64,000 nt of DNA from Aquimarina macrocephali JAMB N27. GTDB taxonomy: Bacteria; Bacteroidota; Bacteroidia; Flavobacteriales; Flavobacteriaceae. Positions 1-6,921 of the stretch are shown piece by piece (positions within the stretch are counted from its first letter, which is position 1; each line of letters starts with the position of its first letter). The stretch is taken from positions 1-64,000 of the forward strand of contig NZ_JACA01000034.1 of assembly GCF_000520995.1 (NCBI RefSeq). The letters are read 5' to 3'. The position numbers and the translations under genes were made by a program. The notes under the pieces are model-generated. The model worked only from the letters and a program-made list of their open reading frames with translations, was not told the DNA's origin and did no database searches.

Positions 1-192
1 ACGTTAAATATATGGCAAGTTGGGCAGAAAACAAGCGATAATTATCGGTTTAGCCACAAGCCAAATCTTTTGTGTTTTGTTTTAATTTTTTCTTTTAATA
101 CCAAATCAAAAGATTTGGCGACTTCACAAATAGACAACAACCTTTTGATTAAACACCAATCGCCCAATTTGCTATATATAGTGTTCTACACC
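1..192. repeat. attC-like long foldable intergenic element, copy 1
   Basis: This stretch folds back on itself. The outer arms at 9-25 and 162-178 are complementary at 15 of 17 positions, the two exceptions being G-T pairs. An inner perfect 13-bp inverted repeat lies at 60-72 and 107-119. The right end carries TGTTCTACACC (182-192), the exact inverse of a sequence at 1043-1053, so the two small minus-strand genes between them are bracketed by inverted boxes. A related element with the same layout occurs at 32516-32738, with similar segments GGCGACTTC and GATTAAACACCAA. The left end may be cut by the window edge. That it is a recombination site is inference from its structure. Confidence 0.6.
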
Positions 193-761
193 GTTTTTTC
201 TTTCCGATATACATTTATTTCACTACTTGTCGCAGTAACAAAATACTCTCCATTATAAGAAAACCCGTAAGCTCTTAATTCATAATCGTGGAAGACTCTA
301 AAGCAATCTTTTCCATCATCTTCTTTGTAAATACTTTTAAAGTTTGGTTCAAATATCAAGTCAATTATTGGCCATTCAGTTGCCATATATTGAATTCCAT
401 CACCAGACTTATTTGAAAGAGGTAATCCTCCTCCGTGTAAACCTCCAACCATTATTTTCTCATCCGAAAGTTTACCAATTCTCATAGCCCAAAGTTCATT
501 AGAATTAATCCAATCAAAATCGTCATTATTATCTCTTTCAATTAATTCAAGTTTTGAGCAATCAATTATTCCTCTGCCTTGACTTGAAACAACTAATATC
601 AGTTCAGGGTGTTTTTTTGAAAACCCAACTTCACTTAATCCACCAATTGCAAATGTTTCTTTTTTCCATCCAGTTGGAATGTCCGATTTTTTAGCATTAT
701 CGACAAGCTTTTGAAGTCTTAACCTATTTTCGTCTTTTATTTTGTTTTTAAATAATTTCAT
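186..761 (-). CDS. hypothetical protein, 191 aa, cassette-like
   Basis: I do not recognise this family. The protein is soluble-looking, with no signal peptide or membrane segment. It has a basic N-terminus (MKLFKNKIKDENRLR) and a middle section containing the glycine-rich patch GGLHGGGLPL. The many alternating hydrophobic residues, for example ELILVVSSQGRGIIDCSKLE and EYFVTATSSEINVY, suggest a beta-sheet or propeller-like repeat fold, but this is a guess. Its stop codon falls inside the inverted box at 182-192, so the gene fills its segment completely, as gene-cassette genes do. It lies 16 nt downstream of the small gene 778-1026 on the same strand and was probably transcribed with it. Confidence 0.6.
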   Translation of the reverse strand: MKLFKNKIKDENRLRLQKLVDNAKKSDIPTGWKKETFAIGGLSEVGFSKKHPELILVVSSQGRGIIDCSKLELIERDNNDDFDWINSNELWAMRIGKLSDEKIMVGGLHGGGLPLSNKSGDGIQYMATEWPIIDLIFEPNFKSIYKEDDGKDCFRVFHDYELRAYGFSYNGEYFVTATSSEINVYRKEKTV

Positions 762-777
762 TAATTATTTCGAGTAT

Positions 778-1026
778 TTATATCCAACAATTTGGCATTA
801 GCCTCTCAATTTTTTCAATTTTAGCTGTAGTTATTTGTTCTGGTTCAGTATTGACTTTTTTCGTTTCAAATTGTTGATATTTTGAAATGTAATCAAACTC
901 AATTTCGCCACTATAATCCGTTAAAACTTGTTTAACAATATCTTTGAATTCAGCGATTTTTTTTAAATGCTCATCGCTTGATGGTGATTCATTAGGAAAC
1001 TCACTATGAATTATGATTTTCAGCAT
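778..1026 (-). CDS. hypothetical small protein, 82 aa, cassette-like
   Basis: I do not recognise this family. The reading frame is open from 1068, but I place the start at the internal Met at 1026 (MLKIIIHSEFPNES). The upstream 14 codons overlap the recombination-like box at 1043-1056 and look non-coding. The product is small, charged and has no membrane segment. Its predicted secondary structure would be mixed alpha/beta. It is the first gene after the recombinase-end site at 1043-1110 and reads away from it, with the 191-aa gene next in line. Both genes fit the pattern of mobile small accessory genes. Function unknown. Confidence 0.55.
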   Translation of the reverse strand: MLKIIIHSEFPNESPSSDEHLKKIAEFKDIVKQVLTDYSGEIEFDYISKYQQFETKKVNTEPEQITTAKIEKIERLMPNCWI

Positions 1027-1042
1027 ATTGTTTTTTTTGAAT

Positions 1043-1110
1043 GGTGTAGAACAATTGGATATACCCAATTGGGTATATTTCTCTTTTACTCACAAATCTA
1101 GCGGATTTTT
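1043..1110 (-). other. recombinase-end / palindrome / ATTGTT site 1 (attI-like)
   Basis: Read on the minus strand, this site has three parts. First, the last codons of the recombinase relic, ending CTAGATTTGTGA (stop at 1090-1092). Second, a perfect 20-bp palindrome centred on CCCAATTGGG (1059-1078). Third, AATTGTTCTACACC (1043-1056). The spacing from the stop codon to ATTGTT is 33 nt. Sites 2 (1543-1610) and 3 (33440-33514) have the same three parts in the same order. The similarity is direct; a role as a recombination site is inference. Confidence 0.5.
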
Positions 1111-1345
1111 GGATAGACCTCAAATTATTTGTTGTCACTTGTGTATAAATTTCTGTTGTTTTGCTTGAACTATGACCTAATAAGGCCTGAATAATTCGCA
1201 AATCCGCTCCGTTTTCTAAAAGATGAGTAGTAAAGAATGTCTAAGCATATGGGCGTTACTCTTTTATATACCTTTGATTTTTGTGCTGTTTTGGCAACTA
1301 TTATTCCTACACTTTTTCCAGAATATTTCATTGCATTTTAATTAA
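1090..1345 (-). pseudogene. tyrosine recombinase (integrase) C-terminal fragment, frameshifted
   Basis: The minus strand encodes the catalytic end of a XerC/D-type recombinase split over frames. In order it shows GKSVGIIVAKTAQKS, HMLRHS, THLLENGADLRIIQALLGHS, KTTEIYTQV and SIKNPLDL-stop. The HxLRH, LGHS and nucleophile Y motifs are all visible. Three single-base shifts break it: one base lost before HMLRHS (near 1249), one lost just after it (near 1235), and one extra base near the 3' end (about 1110). The N-terminal two thirds are missing; an in-frame TAA lies just upstream of the first recognisable residues. It is a dead relic. The last codons double as part of the site-1 box. Confidence 0.8.
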
Positions 1346-1542
1346 TTCTCAGCATAAAAAAAAGAGCATATATCAGCCTGTTTCTTGAGGGTATTTTAAG
1401 TCATTTTATGCTTCAAAACTGAATGTTTTATGTGAAAAATTGAATTTTAATAAAAATCACACATTGGAACTATTGCTTTTACCTAGTAACACGGATTTGC
1501 ACCTTAAATCCACACCATCGGGATGAAACTACTCTATTCATC

Positions 1543-1610
1543 AAAAATCCTGTAGATTTGTGAATGCATATCGCATATAAAGAACATATGTCTTTTGTAT
1601 AATTGTTGTG
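1543..1610 (+). other. recombinase-end / palindrome / ATTGTT site 2 (attI-like)
   Basis: On the plus strand this site encodes IKNPVDL followed by TGA (1561-1563), matching the C-terminus of the relic but in the opposite orientation. Over 21 nt it is identical to site 1 at 19 positions. An imperfect palindrome around ACATATGT follows (1579-1595), then ATTGTTGTG (1602-1610), 38 nt after the stop. The HAD gene starts 11 nt later. No other part of a recombinase is recognisable upstream, so the box appears to exist independently of a gene. Confidence 0.5.
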
Positions 1611-1620
1611 AAGAATTGAG

Positions 1621-2238
1621 ATGAATAATATTAAAACAATAGTTTTTGATTTATATAATACTTTGATTGAAATAAAAGAATCAAATCATTTCTTTTTGAA
1701 ACTATTTAAAACTTCTCAGAACGGTTTTGGCATGGATGTTTCGGCATACCTACAGCTCGTGATGAAAAATAATCTTAACGGATTAAGAAATATTTTACCT
1801 TCTGAATTTAGCACATTATATGATAAAAAATTACCTGAGTTAGAACGAGAATTAAACTCTATCGTTATTTATGAAGAGGTTTTTAATGTTCTTAAAGACT
1901 TAAAAAAAGACTTTCGAATTTTCTTAATTTCAAATTTAGCATCACCATATAAGGAGCCCGTTTTTTATAATAATCTTGATCAGTATTTTGAGAAAATGGT
2001 TTTTTCTTGTGATTATGGATTTTTAAAACCAGATAAAGAGATTTTTAAAGAAATAGAAAAATTGACAGGTCACAAACCAAACGAAATATTGATGGTTGGA
2101 GATTCTTTTAAATCAGATATTGTAGGAGCAAAAAACATGGAATGGAATTATTTGAGAATTAATCGTTACACTCCTATTTCAAAAGAGTATGAAATAAAAA
2201 ACTTGAACGAAATTAAAAAACGAATAACGACATTTTAA
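1621..2238 (+). CDS. HAD-family hydrolase, haloacid-dehalogenase type
   Basis: This 205-aa protein has all HAD motifs: motif I VFDLYNTL with the nucleophile at Asp10, motif II LISN, motif III Lys in FLKPDKEIF, and motif IV GDSFKSDI. At the +2 position of motif I the usual acid/base Asp is a Tyr, as in haloacid dehalogenase-like enzymes rather than phosphatases. An alpha-helical cap follows motif I (about residues 17-85). It is likely a cytosolic hydrolase of a small halogenated or phosphorylated metabolite; the substrate cannot be told. The gene starts 58 nt after the stop in recombinase-end site 2 and may be part of the accessory island. Confidence 0.8.
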   Translation: MNNIKTIVFDLYNTLIEIKESNHFFLKLFKTSQNGFGMDVSAYLQLVMKNNLNGLRNILPSEFSTLYDKKLPELERELNSIVIYEEVFNVLKDLKKDFRIFLISNLASPYKEPVFYNNLDQYFEKMVFSCDYGFLKPDKEIFKEIEKLTGHKPNEILMVGDSFKSDIVGAKNMEWNYLRINRYTPISKEYEIKNLNEIKKRITTF

Positions 2239-2287
2239 AAACGTTAAAACACATTTTATACGAAATATTGAGGCACATAAAAACTGA

Positions 2288-3028
2288 ATGAAAATATATA
2301 AAACATTACATATTGGCGAATTTCATACCAACCACTGCGAAGATTTCTTAATTGAGGAGCAAATCGGAACAAATGAAAAACTACTAGCTGTCTTGGATGG
2401 CTGTACAATGGGAACAGAATCCGTTTTTGCTTCAATTCTATTCGGAAAGATTTTACGAAATATTGCTAAAAACAAATTTTATGAAGAGTTTGTAACGGAT
2501 AACTCAATACAATTAAAAGACAAACTCAGGGAAGTTGTTAAAATCCTAATTCACGAGACTAAACTCTTCAAAAATCAACTAGGGCTTGAAATAAATGAAC
2601 TGCTATCAACTTTAATAATTGGAATTGTTGAAACTAAAGAATCAAAGGCTGAGTTTTTGACAATTGGAGATGGACTAATCTGTAAGGATGGAGAATTAAT
2701 TGAATATGAACAAGATGACAAACCTGATTATCTTGGATATCATTTAGGTGATGACTTTGATAGTTGGTTTGATAGTCAAGAACAAAAAGTCTCAATTTCT
2801 AATTTTAAAGATTTATCCATCTGTACAGATGGAATCTTTACATTTAAGAACCTGGAGAACAAATCAGAACAAAAACCTGAAAACGAAATTATCCAATATT
2901 TACTAATTGATAATAAAGGGGAAGAATTCGATAATTTCCTTGATAGAAAAATTCGAGTATTAAAAGATAAATGGAGTCATCTGGTAACAGATGATTTAGC
3001 AATAATTAGAATAAAAAACAATTTATAA
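2288..3028 (+). CDS. PP2C-type protein serine/threonine phosphatase-like protein
   Basis: This 246-aa protein has the metal-binding pattern of PP2C phosphatases: LAVLDGCTMG near residue 37 (the Asp-Gly of motif 2), FLTIGDGLI, ICTDGIFTF, and the C-terminal DDLAII. These acidic residues bind the two Mn/Mg ions in the family. There is no sensor, kinase or membrane domain, so it would dephosphorylate cytosolic Ser/Thr phosphoproteins. The DGCTMG segment departs from the usual DGMGG, so divergent specificity is possible. It is in the same direction as the flanking HAD and PhyH genes but spaced 49 and 65 nt away, so co-transcription is plausible, not proven. Confidence 0.75.
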   Translation: MKIYKTLHIGEFHTNHCEDFLIEEQIGTNEKLLAVLDGCTMGTESVFASILFGKILRNIAKNKFYEEFVTDNSIQLKDKLREVVKILIHETKLFKNQLGLEINELLSTLIIGIVETKESKAEFLTIGDGLICKDGELIEYEQDDKPDYLGYHLGDDFDSWFDSQEQKVSISNFKDLSICTDGIFTFKNLENKSEQKPENEIIQYLLIDNKGEEFDNFLDRKIRVLKDKWSHLVTDDLAIIRIKNNL

Positions 3029-3093
3029 TTCATCTACTTCCCTTCCTTCTAGAAACAAATCTAACCTATAAAAGATAGTATCCGTAAGCTAAA

Positions 3094-3822
3094 ATGAACT
3101 ACGCAAAGAATAGAATAGAGCTTGAAGAAAATGGATATTCCGTTTTAGCCAACTTATATTCAGAAAATGAAATAAGTCAAATTTTGACTTGTATAGAAAA
3201 TACTGAAAAAGAAGAGAATTCATTTCTAAAAACAAAGGATTTGTTCGCAATTCGACAGCTGACAAAAAGTGTTCCTGGATTAACCGAGTTATTGTTTAAT
3301 GCAAAGCTGACTACATTAATTTCGGACCTTTCTGAATCTGACTATTTCTTAACCAAAGCTATCTATTTTGACAAACCAAGCGAATCGAATTGGTTTGTAG
3401 GGTATCATCAGGATTTGAGCATCTCGGTAGATAAAAAAGCAAATATGGAAAATTATGTGAATTGGACTTTTAAAAAAGACCAATACGGGGTTCAACCGCC
3501 AATTAAAATTTTGCAGGACACCATCACAATCCGAATTCATTTGGACGATACAGACAAAAATAATGGAGCACTAAAAGTAATTCCAAAATCACATCTAAAG
3601 GGAATAATTCGAGCAGAATCGAAAGATTGGAAAATTGAAAAAGAGCATATCTGTGAAGTTAAAAAAGGTGGAGTAATGTTAATGAAACCCTTAACTTTAC
3701 ACGCTTCAAATAGAACAACCAACGGAAAAAAAAGAAGAGTAATCCATTTAGAGTTAAATAAACATAAGCTGGCTGAGCCGTTGAATTGGTTGGAATATTG
3801 GAATGGAAAAACTAGTAAGTGA
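3094..3822 (+). CDS. phytanoyl-CoA dioxygenase (PhyH) family protein
   Basis: This 242-aa protein fits the Fe(II)/2-oxoglutarate oxygenases of the PhyH family. It starts with the typical ENGYSVLANLYSENEI. The iron-binding HxD is in VGYHQDLSI and the distal His is in LTLHAS. The 2-oxoglutarate-binding Arg is probably in GKKRRVIHLE. The core double-stranded beta-helix section IRIHLDDTDKNNGALKVIPK is well preserved. Such enzymes hydroxylate small molecules, often in secondary metabolism; the substrate here is unknown. It is the last plus-strand gene of the accessory island next to site 2. Confidence 0.85.
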   Translation: MNYAKNRIELEENGYSVLANLYSENEISQILTCIENTEKEENSFLKTKDLFAIRQLTKSVPGLTELLFNAKLTTLISDLSESDYFLTKAIYFDKPSESNWFVGYHQDLSISVDKKANMENYVNWTFKKDQYGVQPPIKILQDTITIRIHLDDTDKNNGALKVIPKSHLKGIIRAESKDWKIEKEHICEVKKGGVMLMKPLTLHASNRTTNGKKRRVIHLELNKHKLAEPLNWLEYWNGKTSK

Positions 3823-3964
3823 TACTTCAAAGGTTCTTGTATATTTGCTATAGCACTAAATTTTTATAAGTTTAACAAGAAATAAAAATAACACAGAATA
3901 ATCAATGGATTCAGGTATATTAGCCTTGCTTTGATTCATGTATTTAGCGTTAATAACAATTAAA

Positions 3965-4528
3965 ATGACACACCCTTTACGACAACATATTGAAGAAATA
4001 ATCAGTCTAACTGATGAAGAATTCGATTTCGTTTTGAGTCATTTTGAGCAAATCAAAAAACGTAAACATCAATATATCGTTCAGGAAGGAGAAATTGTAA
4101 ACAAAGAATACTGGATCATAAAAGGATGTTTAAAAAGTTATTTTATAGACCATACTGGAAAAGAGCATATACTACAATTCGGAATGGAAAATTGGTGGAT
4201 TACAGACTATGAGTCGTTTGTAAAACAAACTAAATCCAAAACTTCTATAGACTGTATAGAAGATAGCGAGTTACTCTATATAACTTTTGAAAATAGAGAA
4301 AAGCTAACGGCCAAAATGCACAAAATGGAACGTTTTTGGGCGAAAAAAAGTAAAACCGGTCGAATTGCACTTCAGAATAGAATTCTATCATTATTGAAAA
4401 ACTCATCTAAAGAACGATATGAATTACTTCTCGAACACTATCCAAAACTTTTTCAACGTGTTCCCAAAAAAATGATTGCTGCATATTTAGGTGTTTCTAG
4501 AGAAACGCTTAGCAGATTAAACTCTTAA
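3965..4528 (+). CDS. Crp/Fnr family transcriptional regulator
   Basis: The product (187 aa from this start) has an N-terminal cyclic-nucleotide-binding-like barrel, seen in KRKHQYIVQEGEIVNKEYWI and KEHILQFGMENWWI. It ends in a short winged-helix region with the recognition helix in MIAAYLGVSRETLSRL. The frame opens at 3938, but the Met at 3965 (MTHPLRQHIEEI) matches the usual family N-terminus, so I use it. There is no Fnr cysteine cluster, so the ligand is unknown. It lies 125 nt before the tautomerase-SDR-NTF2 genes on the same strand and probably controls them; this pairing is common in Bacteroidota. Confidence 0.85.
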   Translation: MTHPLRQHIEEIISLTDEEFDFVLSHFEQIKKRKHQYIVQEGEIVNKEYWIIKGCLKSYFIDHTGKEHILQFGMENWWITDYESFVKQTKSKTSIDCIEDSELLYITFENREKLTAKMHKMERFWAKKSKTGRIALQNRILSLLKNSSKERYELLLEHYPKLFQRVPKKMIAAYLGVSRETLSRLNS

Positions 4529-4652
4529 TTTTATTTCTTTTACCATTCATCACATAAAGTGACATATATCACTTTAAAGAAGTGACAATCCTCCTTCGTA
4601 ATAGTCTCATTCTACAACACCTTTGTATGACAATTAATTTAATAAAAAAGTC

Positions 4653-4847
4653 ATGCCATACATTAATATTAAAGTTACCGATGAACAAGTAACTACAGAC
4701 CAAAAACGTCAATTAATAGAAGGAACTACACAGCTCGTTGTTGACATACTCAACAAAAACCCCAAAACAACTCATGTCGTTATTGAAGAAGTACCCATCG
4801 AAAATTGGGGAGTAAACGGGAAACAGTATTTAGGAACTAAAAAATAG
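4653..4847 (+). CDS. 4-oxalocrotonate tautomerase family protein
   Basis: At 64 aa this has the exact size of the 4-OT family. The mature N-terminus would be Pro after Met removal (MPYINIKVTDEQ), and that Pro is the catalytic base in the family. The conserved second half ends in TTHVVIEEVPIENWGVNGK, as in many small tautomerases. It would form hexamers of tiny beta-alpha-beta subunits and tautomerise an enol or keto acid. It begins an operon with the SDR (5 nt gap) and the NTF2-like gene, suggesting a shared small-molecule detoxification or catabolic role. Confidence 0.88.
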   Translation: MPYINIKVTDEQVTTDQKRQLIEGTTQLVVDILNKNPKTTHVVIEEVPIENWGVNGKQYLGTKK

Positions 4848-4852
4848 AGAAC

Positions 4853-5596
4853 ATGAAAAACAAAACAGTAATTATCACAGGAGCATCCACAGGAATTGGT
4901 AAAGAAATTGCAAAATACTTTATAGCAAGAGAAAGTAATGTTGTAATGAACTCTTCTAACGAAGAAAACTTAAAAAACGCTTATGAGGAACTCGGTTCTC
5001 CTTCGAACGCAATTTACCTGGTTGGAGATATCAGCAAACAAGAAACAGGACGAAAACTCGTGAACCTGGCAATAGAAAAATTCAATTCTGTAGATGTCCT
5101 AATTAATAATGCCGGGGTATTTTCTCCAAAACCTTTTTTAGATGTTGAAGAAAAAGATTTAGACCATTATTGGAATGTAAACCTTAAAGGAACATATTTC
5201 ACATCACAAGCGGTGATTCCTAATATGATAAACCAACAAAATGGCTCAATTATAAACATCGGAACCGTCTTAGTAGACCATGCCATTGATGGATTCCCGG
5301 CAACAGCTCCTCTAACAAGTAAAGGTGCCATACATGCTTTAACCAGACAACTTGCTGCCGAATTTGGTAAAAATAACATCAAAGTAAACACAATCGCTCC
5401 GGGAATAATTAGAAGCCCATTACAAGGTAAAATCGGAATTGAAGATGCAGATAGTTTAGCAGGACTACATTTATTAAACCGAATTGGAGAAGCTAATGAA
5501 ATTGCAGAAGCAGCATATTATTTAGCTACATCAAATTTTATAACCGGAGAAACGATTAATGTGGCAGGAGGGCATACAGTTGGGCACGCCATCTAA
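4853..5596 (+). CDS. short-chain dehydrogenase/reductase, atypical active site
   Basis: This 247-aa classical SDR has the Rossmann nucleotide-binding motif TGASTGIGKEIAKY, the NNAG motif, and a C-terminal FITGETINVAGG as in FabG-like enzymes. The active site is odd. The usual Ser is replaced in IINIGTVLVD, and the Tyr of YxxxK is replaced by Pro in TAPLTSKGAIHAL, although the Lys is kept. Either the enzyme uses another residue or it acts as a binding protein. It sits between the tautomerase and an NTF2-like protein, in an operon apparently under the Crp-type regulator. Confidence 0.85.
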   Translation: MKNKTVIITGASTGIGKEIAKYFIARESNVVMNSSNEENLKNAYEELGSPSNAIYLVGDISKQETGRKLVNLAIEKFNSVDVLINNAGVFSPKPFLDVEEKDLDHYWNVNLKGTYFTSQAVIPNMINQQNGSIINIGTVLVDHAIDGFPATAPLTSKGAIHALTRQLAAEFGKNNIKVNTIAPGIIRSPLQGKIGIEDADSLAGLHLLNRIGEANEIAEAAYYLATSNFITGETINVAGGHTVGHAI

Positions 5597-5607
5597 AAAA
5601 ATAAATT

Positions 5608-5976
5608 ATGTATCAAGAAAATATAAAAGAAATCGAAAATCTAATTACGAATTACTTTGAGGGAATTTTTTACGGAGATATAACCAAACTTGAATCTTGC
5701 TTTCATAAAAACGTATATATCTATGGAGATATCAAAGGTGTCGATTATTTAAAAAGTGTAAATGAATATCTTGAAGGAGTTAAAAGTAGACAAAGCCCTA
5801 GAGATCTAAACGAGAATCTAAAAATGAAAATTATAGGAATCGATATTATGGGCAAAATTGCCATGGCAAAATTACACGTCCCCATGCTAGGTTATAATTA
5901 TTACGATTATTTATCATTAACCAAAATCAATAATGATTGGAAAATTGTAAATAAACTATTCACTCATGTGCAATAA
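5608..5976 (+). CDS. NTF2-like / putative lumazine-binding family protein
   Basis: This 122-aa protein shows the SnoaL/NTF2-like fold: an N-terminal helix (EIENLITNYFEGIFYGD), a second helix region, and a curved sheet ending in YYDYLSLTKINNDWKIVNK. The last motif is typical of the lumazine-binding-like subgroup common in Bacteroidota. Family members bind or isomerise small hydrophobic molecules; the function here is not known. It is 11 nt after the SDR stop and is the last gene of the tautomerase operon. A hairpin repeat follows at 6013. Confidence 0.75.
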   Translation: MYQENIKEIENLITNYFEGIFYGDITKLESCFHKNVYIYGDIKGVDYLKSVNEYLEGVKSRQSPRDLNENLKMKIIGIDIMGKIAMAKLHVPMLGYNYYDYLSLTKINNDWKIVNKLFTHVQ

Positions 5977-6012
5977 ATAAAGTATTACCATTTTAACCTG
6001 TTGTGTATTTTG

Positions 6013-6096
6013 ATATTTTTGAATTCCAAATTTGTCAATTCGAGTGCTTCGACCATGGGAAGAAGTGTATCGAGAATAGAATTTGGGATCAAAAAA
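6013..6096. repeat. imperfect hairpin repeat
   Basis: The outer arms TGAATTCCAAATT and AATTTGGGATCA are complementary with few mismatches. An inner part contains CGAGTGCTTC opposite GAAGAAGTGTATCGAG. It resembles the dispersed TCGAG...CGAGAA hairpin repeats common between genes in Flavobacteriaceae. It follows the NTF2-like gene and may protect the mRNA 3' end. A short palindrome, AACCCTT/AAGGGTT, lies further on at 6150-6165. Confidence 0.45.
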
Positions 6097-6316
6097 GATG
6101 AAGAGTTTCTTATAGCGGATAAAGTCTATTAGAGCTATGAATTCTAATAAACCCTTTGAAGGGTTAAAAAATAACCTCATATTTGCATCATAATTTTGAA
6201 CCAAAAAACAAGTTTTAAGCCTATGTTATTATTTTTTACATATAAAAAGGACGCTGTAAAGCCGTTTTTAAATCAAGAATATAGGTAGCAAACTATACAT
6301 GAGATATAAAAAACAT

Positions 6317-6346
6317 AAGCGTCCAATACATTGGACGCTTTTTTTT
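6317..6346 (+). terminator. intrinsic terminator
   Basis: A perfect 10-bp stem, AAGCGTCCAA (6317-6326) and TTGGACGCTT (6331-6340), with a 4-nt TACA loop is followed by a run of eight T. It can end transcripts arriving from the tautomerase operon. It also isolates the rtcB leader downstream. Confidence 0.8.
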
Positions 6347-6520
6347 ATCATCTTTTTTTGTATATCTATTTTATCAAACAAAATGGTATTTGAGAGATAA
6401 ACATCAGAATAGCAATTGGTTACCAAACAGGCTAATATCCGTTAAAAAACGGACAGGGATTCTTATGCCTAAAAACAACATAAAACATTGAATATCAATA
6501 AATAAAATTTAAAATTTTAG

Positions 6521-6551
6521 TTGCATAATTTAAAAATAGATTACATATTTG
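6521..6551 (+). promoter_or_regulatory. candidate Bacteroidota promoter for the rtcB leader
   Basis: A TTG at 6521-6523 is followed after 20 nt by CATATTTG (6544-6551), one mismatch from the TAnnTTTG consensus of Bacteroidota primary sigma factors. Transcription would start near 6558, about 50 nt before the leader ORF. Confidence 0.5.
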
Positions 6552-6608
6552 CACCGCAGTTCATAAATTGCAAAACCATAATAGTTAATCTTTAATAACC
6601 GAAATAAT

Positions 6609-6692
6609 ATGATTTTTACAAACATATATTGCAACACTCCAAAAGAATCAGATTCTTTTATGAGTATGCTTCGGGACTTCACTAGTAAATAA
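6609..6692 (+). CDS. 27-aa candidate leader peptide upstream of rtcB
   Basis: A short ORF, MIFTNIYCNTPKESD then SFMSMLRDFTSK, sits just after the candidate promoter. It ends 23 nt before the 5' arm of a terminator hairpin. Its last codons (CTT CGG GAC TTC) form the 5' arm of a competing hairpin with 6712-6722. This is the layout of a translation-coupled attenuator. There is no run of one amino acid codon, so it does not look like an amino-acid-specific leader. Whether it is translated is unproven. Confidence 0.45.
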   Translation: MIFTNIYCNTPKESDSFMSMLRDFTSK

Positions 6693-6749
6693 TTTCCATT
6701 ATATATAAGAAGAAGTCCGAAGCCTTAAAGTTTCGGATTTTTTATTTTT
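6669..6749 (+). promoter_or_regulatory. attenuator-like alternative hairpins with terminator
   Basis: Two structures exclude each other. CTTCGGGACTTC (6669-6680) pairs with GAAGTCCGAAG (6712-6722), with one bulged G. The terminator stem pairs TCCGAA (6716-6721) with TTCGGA (6732-6737), followed by T6-A-T5. The two share bases 6716-6721. A ribosome finishing the leader ORF would cover the first arm and favour the terminator; absent or stalled translation would favour read-through towards rtcB. The pairings are visible; the regulatory logic is inference. Confidence 0.5.
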
Positions 6750-6769
6750 CCTTTTAGTCAGACTCAATT

Positions 6770-6832
6770 GTCACACTGAGCCCTTTGGTAAACTCAGGAC
6801 AGGCTTTGTCAAAGTGTGGTCGAAATCTCAAT
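6770..6832. repeat. dispersed CACTGAG-type hairpin repeat
   Basis: CACACT (6772-6777) faces AGTGTG (6813-6818), with CTGAGCCCTTTGG and GACAGGCTTTGTC between them. It belongs with the CTGAGCTTGTCGAAG repeat at 38681-38742. It lies between the leader terminator and rtcB. I see nothing else in 6833-6921. Confidence 0.4.
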
Positions 6833-6921
6833 AAAATCTCTCGAAACATTTTATCAAGTTTATGTCAGTAATGAAAATTTATTGCATCACTCATTATTGA
6901 CAAATATCAAAACCTATACTA

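Noticed and set aside
70..258. 62-aa plus-strand ORF
   Set aside because: It overlaps the foldable element and the end of the 191-aa gene; composition looks like translated repeat sequence.
1043..1110. Classical integron attI/attC site
   Set aside because: The ATTGTT box is followed by STA/CAG rather than RRRY, and the recombinase fragment shows no IntI-specific insert; only an integron-like design is claimed.
1004..1201. 65-aa minus-strand ORF starting MRIIQALLGHSSSKTTEIY
   Set aside because: It is one frame of the frameshifted recombinase relic, not a complete small gene; its last 20 residues come from the wrong frame.
1484..1530. Possible tRNA-like or attachment tRNA sequence near the recombinase relic
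   Set aside because: No cloverleaf or T-loop GTTCRA motif found; no tRNA gene recognised anywhere in the window.
5956..6204. 82-aa minus-strand ORF
   Set aside because: It covers the hairpin repeat 6013-6096 and the end of the NTF2-like gene; no protein-like features.
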